From positions 1 through 6,411 of the forward strand of contig DATLYT010000118.1 in the NCBI GenBank assembly GCA_035574455.1: a DNA stretch of 6,411 nucleotides, written 5' to 3'. The stretch comes from DATLYT01 sp035574455 (GTDB lineage Bacteria > Bacteroidota > Ignavibacteria > UBA10030). Below, in pieces: positions 5,998 through 6,411 of this stretch. The notes below the pieces were generated by a model. That model was not told the origin of the DNA. It ran no database searches and saw only the letters and a list, made by a program, of their open reading frames with translations. How positions within the stretch are numbered: the first letter of the stretch is position 1; every line of letters begins with the position of its first letter. Made by a program: the position numbers and the translations under genes.

Positions 5998-6411
5998 ATG
6001 CTACAGTTTTTGAGAAAGCTGTTTGGGTCGAAGCATGAGCGGGATATCAAAGCGTTACTCCCCCTGGTTGCGGAGATTAACAAGCATTTCGAACAATTGC
6101 AGGGCTTAACGGACGAGCAATTGCGTGCGAAGACGGATGAATTTCGTGCCCGCATTAAGGAAGCCACAAGAGAGATCGAAGAGGAGATCGCCGCCGCCAA
6201 AGAGGAAGTCCGCAATGCTAAGACGTATGACGAGCGAGAAGCACTCTACGCACGCATCGACGAGTTGAATAAAGAACTTGATGCCACCATCGAATCCACC
6301 CTCAACGAACTTCTTCCCGAGGCGTTTGCCGTTGTGAAAGATGCCTGCCGCCGACTGGTTGGCAAGTCGTGGGAAGTGGCTGGCAATAAGGTGGTGTGGG
6401 ACATGGTCCCC
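5998..6411 (+). CDS. secA: Protein translocase subunit SecA, N-terminal part, cut by window edge
   Basis: SecA is the ATPase motor that pushes unfolded preproteins through SecYEG. Only the first 138 codons are present and the frame is still open at the edge; Walker A and all other ATPase motifs lie beyond it. Recognisable blocks are MLQFLRKLFGSKHERD (1-16), LTDEQLRAKTDEFRARI (37-53) and LLPEAFAVVKDACRRL (105-120), which align with the E. coli SecA N-terminus. Between the last two lies an extra stretch of about 45 residues (about 58-103), rich in Glu, Lys, Ala and Arg and probably a helical hairpin. The segment WEVAGNKVVWDMVP (125-138) also has no E. coli equivalent. Both insertions match my memory of SecA from Bacteroidota and Chlorobiota relatives. 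The ATG at 5998 matches the conserved N-terminus. Only weak purine runs precede it (GAAAG 5984-5988, GAGAG 5990-5994). Confidence 0.96.
   Translation, partial: MLQFLRKLFGSKHERDIKALLPLVAEINKHFEQLQGLTDEQLRAKTDEFRARIKEATREIEEEIAAAKEEVRNAKTYDEREALYARIDELNKELDATIESTLNELLPEAFAVVKDACRRLVGKSWEVAGNKVVWDMVP

Noticed and set aside
5862..6215. A 117-codon minus-strand open frame across the secA start and promoter region
   Set aside because: The Ser/Arg/Cys-rich translation is the reverse of the secA coding strand, and it would overlap the divergent promoter region.
1..6411. Mobile elements, CRISPR arrays, tRNA or rRNA genes, defence or toxin-antitoxin genes
   Set aside because: I saw no transposase or integrase motifs, terminal repeats, regularly spaced repeats or structural RNA signatures. 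The window is almost fully accounted for by seven genes.

Overview
This window looks like an ordinary chromosomal housekeeping stretch from a bacterium of the Bacteroidota/Chlorobiota/Ignavibacteriota (FCB) group with moderate GC. The main taxonomic evidence is the start of secA at the right edge. It carries a charged, coiled-coil-like insert before the conserved LPEAFAVV block and a short WEVAGNKVVWDMVP segment after it, both as I remember them from SecA of this group. Two predicted lipoproteins, a Bacteroidota-like promoter shape and generally poor Shine-Dalgarno sequences fit the same assignment. I cannot place it to genus.

Layout from left to right. The 3' two-thirds of a NifS/IscS cysteine desulfurase gene (+, 2-787) enters from the left edge. 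It converges across a 32-base gap on a five-gene block read on the minus strand. In transcription order that block is dacB (PBP4-type D-Ala-D-Ala carboxypeptidase, 5833-4358), an M28-family zinc enzyme resembling glutaminyl cyclase (4314-3337), an unrecognised protein with four likely membrane segments (3331-2657), prmA (ribosomal protein L11 methyltransferase, 2660-1746) and a short Ppx/GppA phosphatase (1746-820). The last four are tightly packed: a 5-base gap, then an ATGA overlap, then a TAATG overlap. They are therefore probably one transcript with translational coupling. A gap of about 160 bases separates dacB from the divergent, right-truncated secA (+, 5998-6411). That gap holds a plausible secA promoter and a 10-base perfect inverted repeat.

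How the genes relate. dacB and the M28 enzyme both appear to be exported lipoproteins, and SecA drives the export route they would use, so the right half has an envelope and secretion theme. prmA and ppx are cytoplasmic genes for ribosome modification and polyphosphate/(p)ppGpp metabolism. The membrane protein between the two sets has no function I can name. I found no mobile element, CRISPR array, RNA gene, defence system or frameshift, and nothing that amounts to a new system. The items most worth following up are the glutaminyl-cyclase-like lipoprotein, the unknown membrane protein and the symmetric repeat in the divergent promoter region.
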